DNA of 8,202 nucleotides from Ruminococcaceae bacterium UBA2806. Its GTDB lineage: Bacteria; Bacillota; Clostridia; Oscillospirales; Acutalibacteraceae. Below the pieces are notes generated by a model that saw nothing but the letters and a program-made list of their open reading frames with translations, was not told where the DNA came from and ran no database searches. Every line of letters begins with the position of its first letter. The stretch's first letter is position 1. A program made the translations under genes and the position numbers. Positions 5,955 to 8,202 of the stretch are shown in pieces. The stretch covers positions 1 through 8,202 of the forward strand of contig DEHG01000060.1 in NCBI GenBank assembly GCA_002351795.1, in the 5' to 3' direction.

Positions 5955-5987
5955 GCTTAATTCAAATTATAATTATGATCAAAATGT

Positions 5988-6037
5988 CAGGCATCTCACT
6001 TTGAGGTGCCTGTCGCAGGTTAAGGGGCTTTTGTCCC
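5988..6037 (+). other. Two tandem hairpins after ispH-rpsA, no U-tract
   Basis: CAGGCATCTCA-CTT-TGAGGTGCCTG (5988-6012) forms an 11-bp stem with one U-G wobble. GGGGC-TTTT-GTCCC (6024-6037) forms a second, 5-bp stem. Neither is followed by a run of T, so they do not look like ordinary intrinsic terminators. They may stabilise the abundant S1 mRNA 3' end, mark a processing site or attenuate read-through into the next gene. Confidence 0.45.
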
Positions 6038-6074
6038 GGAGTGCAGACTATACAGAATCGGAGATGAATCTGAA

Positions 6075-6626
6075 ATGTATGAAGAAATCAGGGAAAAGGC
6101 GGAGGCGCTGGTTCTTGAGGTGCTGGAACAGGCTGGACTGAAAGAGGGAAGTGTATTTGTTGTCGGCTGTTCTTCAAGCACAGTATGCGGACAAGGGTAT
6201 GGAAAGGCGTCAAGCATGGATATTGCTCAGGCGCTTTTTGACGGCATATATCCTAAGCTGAGGGAAAGAGGAATATATCTTGCAGCCCAGTGCTGCGAGC
6301 ATCTTAACAGGGCGATAATCACATCTGAATGTGTTGCACAAAAGCAGAACAGGGAGATCGTCAATGTTGTTCCGCAGCCCAAGGCAGGCGGTTCCTTTGC
6401 GACAATAACATATAATACTGTTGATGATCCTGTTGCTGTTGAGCATATAAAGGCTGATGCAGGCATAGATATCGGTGGGGTACTTATCGGTATGCATCTG
6501 AAAGAGGTCGCCGTTCCGCTTAATCTCAAAAACAATATGATAGGTCAGGCTCATATCACTGCCGCAAGGACAAGACCGAAATTCATAGGCGGCGAAAGAG
6601 CGCATTATGATGACAGTATGAAATAA
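6075..6626 (+). CDS. ywlG: UPF0340 (YwlG / DUF436) family protein, function unknown
   Basis: A 183-residue soluble protein of the UPF0340 family, recognised by resemblance to Bacillus subtilis YwlG. Conserved blocks are VVGCSSS (29-35), KASSMDIAQALFD (44-56), CCEHLNRA (73-80), VEHIKADAGIDIGG (122-135), IGMHL (138-142) and the C-terminal RPKFIGGERA. The biochemical role is not established. The cluster of glycines, serines and conserved His and Cys residues would suit a small-molecule or phosphate-binding site, but that is inference. GGAG (6060-6063) lies 11 nt before the ATG. It follows the S1 gene by 120 bp containing two hairpins, and precedes an HD-domain gene by 27 bp, so it probably heads or belongs to a three-gene unit with the HD and PgeF-like genes. 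Length is normal for the family. Confidence 0.88.
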   Translation: MYEEIREKAEALVLEVLEQAGLKEGSVFVVGCSSSTVCGQGYGKASSMDIAQALFDGIYPKLRERGIYLAAQCCEHLNRAIITSECVAQKQNREIVNVVPQPKAGGSFATITYNTVDDPVAVEHIKADAGIDIGGVLIGMHLKEVAVPLNLKNNMIGQAHITAARTRPKFIGGERAHYDDSMK

Positions 6627-6653
6627 TGATCTGTGCGTGAAAGGTTTTTGAAA

Positions 6654-7241
6654 ATGGATTATAAAGAAGAATTTATAAAAATATTTAACGATAATATCAC
6701 AAGAGAGGGTTCAAAGAATCTGCTCGAATGGATACAGAAAACGGATTTTTTTACTGCTCCGGCAAGTACAAAATTTCACGGCGCCTGTGAAAGCGGACTT
6801 GTAATGCACAGCATAAGCGTATATAAAACAATGATGGAAAAGCATTACGATCCCAATACCGACAGCTCAGAAAGCTTTGCCATATGCGCTCTTCTTCATG
6901 ATCTTTGCAAGGCTCAGTTTTATAAGCAGTCCACCCGCAATGTCAAAAATGAACAGACGGGTCAATGGGAGAAAAAGCCGTATTATACGGTCGAGGACGC
7001 TTATCCTTACGGTCACGGAGAAAAATCCGTTTTTCTTATCGAGCGTTTTATGCGGCTCAAGCCTGCCGAGGCAATGGCAATACGCTGGCATATGGGCGGT
7101 TTTGATGAAGCCGCAAGGGGCGGAAGCTTTGCAATAAGCCTTGCATATGAGAAATACCCGCTTGCAGTAAAGCTTCATCTTGCCGATCTTGAATCGACCT
7201 ATCTTAAAGAAAAGGGCACATCCGCAATCAACAGCAAATAA
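6654..7241 (+). CDS. HD-domain phosphohydrolase
   Basis: A 195-residue cytoplasmic protein with the metal-binding pattern of the HD superfamily: His52 (GLVMHSIS), His82-Asp83 (LLHDLCK), His121 (GHGEK), His146 (RWHMGG) and Asp178 (LADLE). Such proteins hydrolyse phosphate esters of nucleotides or cyclic nucleotides. The spacing of the five histidines resembles small stand-alone HD hydrolases seen in Firmicutes and in phages. There is no partner domain, signal peptide or membrane segment, and the substrate is unknown. I chose the ATG at 6654 because AAAGG (6640-6644) is 9 nt upstream; an in-frame GTG at 6633 would add seven residues but has no ribosome binding site. The gene lies between the UPF0340 and PgeF-like genes, 27 and 23 bp away, and is likely in one operon with them. 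Confidence 0.85.
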   Translation: MDYKEEFIKIFNDNITREGSKNLLEWIQKTDFFTAPASTKFHGACESGLVMHSISVYKTMMEKHYDPNTDSSESFAICALLHDLCKAQFYKQSTRNVKNEQTGQWEKKPYYTVEDAYPYGHGEKSVFLIERFMRLKPAEAMAIRWHMGGFDEAARGGSFAISLAYEKYPLAVKLHLADLESTYLKEKGTSAINSK

Positions 7242-7264
7242 AGTCATGTTGTGAGGTAAAAGAT

Positions 7265-8098
7265 ATGATCTTCAACAGTAAAAACACTTATCTTAATTTT
7301 GTTGACGGTGTCGGCTTTATGCAGTTTCCGCTGCTCGGAAAGCTTGACTTTATCAATCATGCATTTTCGACACGCCTGGGCGGTGTAAGCGATGGTGCAT
7401 ACAAATCAATGAATCTCAATTTCAAACGAGGCGACGATCCCGATAATGTTACCGAAAATTACCGTATTTTCTGCAAGGCTGCCGGCTTTGATTTTGACAG
7501 CCTTGTAAGCTCTTCACAGGATCATAATACATTTGTACGCAGAGTGACAAAGAATGACAGAGGGATAGGAATAACCCGTCCTCATGATATTGCAAGCGTT
7601 GACGCTCTTGTGACAAACGAACCGGGCGTTACTCTTGTGACACATTATGCAGACTGTACCCCGATACTCCTTGCCGATCCGGAAAAGAAAGCGATAGGGC
7701 TTGCCCATGCCGGATGGAGGGGAACGGTATCAAAGATAGGGGAGGCGACCGTCAGAAAGATGACGGAGGAATTCGGAAGTGACCCGGCGGATATAATAGC
7801 GGTTATCGGTCCGGCGATCGGTTTTTGCTGTTATGAGGTGGATACGCCTGTATATGAAGAATTCGCCTGTCTGACGGAGCTTAAACCGGCATATTTTACA
7901 AGAATGCTCGGACACGGAAAATACCTTATTGACCTGAAGGAAACAAACCGCCGTATGCTTATGGATGCAGGTCTTCTGAGCATAAATATATCTATCAGCG
8001 ATGTCTGCACAAAATGCAACAGCGGGCTGCTTTATTCTCACCGTGCAAGCGGAGGACAAAGGGGCGGACTTATTGCAATGATGTGTATTCGTGAATAA
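7265..8098 (+). CDS. pgeF: PgeF/YlmD (YfiH, LACC1) family multifunctional purine nucleoside enzyme
   Basis: A 277-residue member of the DUF152 family. Relatives include E. coli YfiH/PgeF, linked to correct peptidoglycan precursor composition, and human LACC1, which has adenosine deaminase and purine nucleoside phosphorylase activity; older annotations say polyphenol oxidase or laccase. Family motifs are FSTRLGGVS (34-42), SSQDHN (83-88), DALVT (113-117), HYADCTPILLADP (127-139), AHAGWRGT (147-154), GPAIGFCCYEV (182-192) and CTKCNSGLLYSHR (248-260). The expected zinc ligands His87, Cys131 and His148 are all present, so the site looks active. GAGG (7253-7256) is 8 nt before the ATG. It closes the three-gene unit and is followed directly by a strong terminator. 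In many Firmicutes this family lies beside cell-division (ylm) genes; here it does not. Confidence 0.93.
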   Translation: MIFNSKNTYLNFVDGVGFMQFPLLGKLDFINHAFSTRLGGVSDGAYKSMNLNFKRGDDPDNVTENYRIFCKAAGFDFDSLVSSSQDHNTFVRRVTKNDRGIGITRPHDIASVDALVTNEPGVTLVTHYADCTPILLADPEKKAIGLAHAGWRGTVSKIGEATVRKMTEEFGSDPADIIAVIGPAIGFCCYEVDTPVYEEFACLTELKPAYFTRMLGHGKYLIDLKETNRRMLMDAGLLSINISISDVCTKCNSGLLYSHRASGGQRGGLIAMMCIRE

Positions 8099-8103
8099 AA
8101 ATA

Positions 8104-8147
8104 CTATCCCGTAAACACTTTTCAGTGTCTGCGGGATAGCTTTTTTT
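8104..8147. terminator. Intrinsic, probably bidirectional terminator
   Basis: CTATCCCG (8104-8111) pairs with CGGGATAG (8132-8139). An inner ACACT/AGTGT stem (8115-8119, 8124-8128) carries loop TTTC. It is followed by C and seven Ts (8141-8147) for the plus strand. Read on the minus strand, the stem is followed by TATTTTTATT, so it can also end the convergent gene arriving from the right. Confidence 0.9.
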
Positions 8148-8160
8148 GTTTCAGTTTATA

Positions 8161-8202
8161 TTATTTTTTTGTTGTCTTTTTTGTTTCAGCCTTCTTTTCA
8201 GC
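8161..8202 (-). CDS. C-terminal end of a convergent gene, lysine-rich tail
   Basis: On the minus strand the last 14 codons of an open frame read AEKKAETKKTTKK and then TAA (8163-8161). Alternating Lys, Ala, Glu and Thr residues suit the basic tail of a nucleic-acid-binding, ribosomal or chaperone protein (trigger factor is one example in Clostridia), but nothing here identifies the family. Support comes from the biased composition, the run up to the window edge without a stop, and the bidirectional terminator placed 22 bp beyond the stop. The rest of the gene lies outside the window. Confidence 0.55.
   Translation of the reverse strand, partial: AEKKAETKKTTKK

Noticed and set aside
6031..6054. 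TTGTCC and TATACA as a promoter for the UPF0340 gene
   Set aside because: The spacing is only 12 bp and the start would fall in the ribosome binding site.
1..8202. Mobile element, CRISPR array, toxin-antitoxin or defence module, or integration at the tRNA-Ser 3' end
   Set aside because: No transposase, integrase, regularly spaced repeats or duplicated tRNA 3' end was seen; all genes are housekeeping types or conserved families.

Overview
The window looks like chromosome from a Gram-positive anaerobe of the class Clostridia, most likely a Ruminococcus-type member of the Oscillospiraceae. The main support is the run cmk - plsC - ispH fused to ribosomal protein S1, a gene order and fusion typical of Clostridia. 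Strong AGGAGG-type ribosome binding sites, a tRNA without an encoded CCA end and a UPF0340 (YwlG) gene also fit. Genus is an inference from protein flavour, not from a marker gene.

Layout. (1) Bases 1-624, minus strand: the first 208 codons of a 6-phosphofructokinase, cut by the window edge, with a promoter near 770-798 and a leader of about 140 nt that folds into a two-stem structure. (2) 625-921: a divergent intergenic region holding the pfkA promoter and leader and the promoter of a tRNA-Ser(CGA) gene (922-1009), which is followed by a hairpin terminator. (3) 1083-2565, plus: a Nudix hydrolase of the ADP-ribose pyrophosphatase type and RNase Z, 4 nt apart. (4) 2693-5954, plus: cytidylate kinase, 1-acyl-glycerol-3-phosphate acyltransferase and the IspH-S1 fusion, joined by two ATGA-type overlaps. 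(5) 6075-8098, plus: a UPF0340 protein, an HD-domain phosphohydrolase and a PgeF/YlmD-family enzyme, ending in a strong intrinsic terminator. (6) 8161-8202, minus: the lysine-rich tail of a convergent gene that shares this terminator.

How the genes work together. The set is housekeeping: glycolysis, tRNA supply and 3' maturation, CMP recycling, phospholipid and isoprenoid precursor synthesis, and translation. RNase Z matures CCA-less tRNAs of the kind encoded just upstream. Groups 3-5 are co-directional and could be partly co-transcribed, since no canonical terminator separates them.

I see no mobile element, CRISPR array, toxin-antitoxin pair or defence system. The points most worth a second look are: (a) signs that S1 is also made on its own from inside the ispH-rpsA frame (a 20% GC patch with promoter-like boxes, then a near-perfect ribosome binding site and ATG at the domain border); (b) the structured leader of pfkA; (c) the codon usage of pfkA, which is unlike that of the S1 gene in the same window; and (d) an RNase Z whose exosite arm lacks its usual Gly-Pro element.
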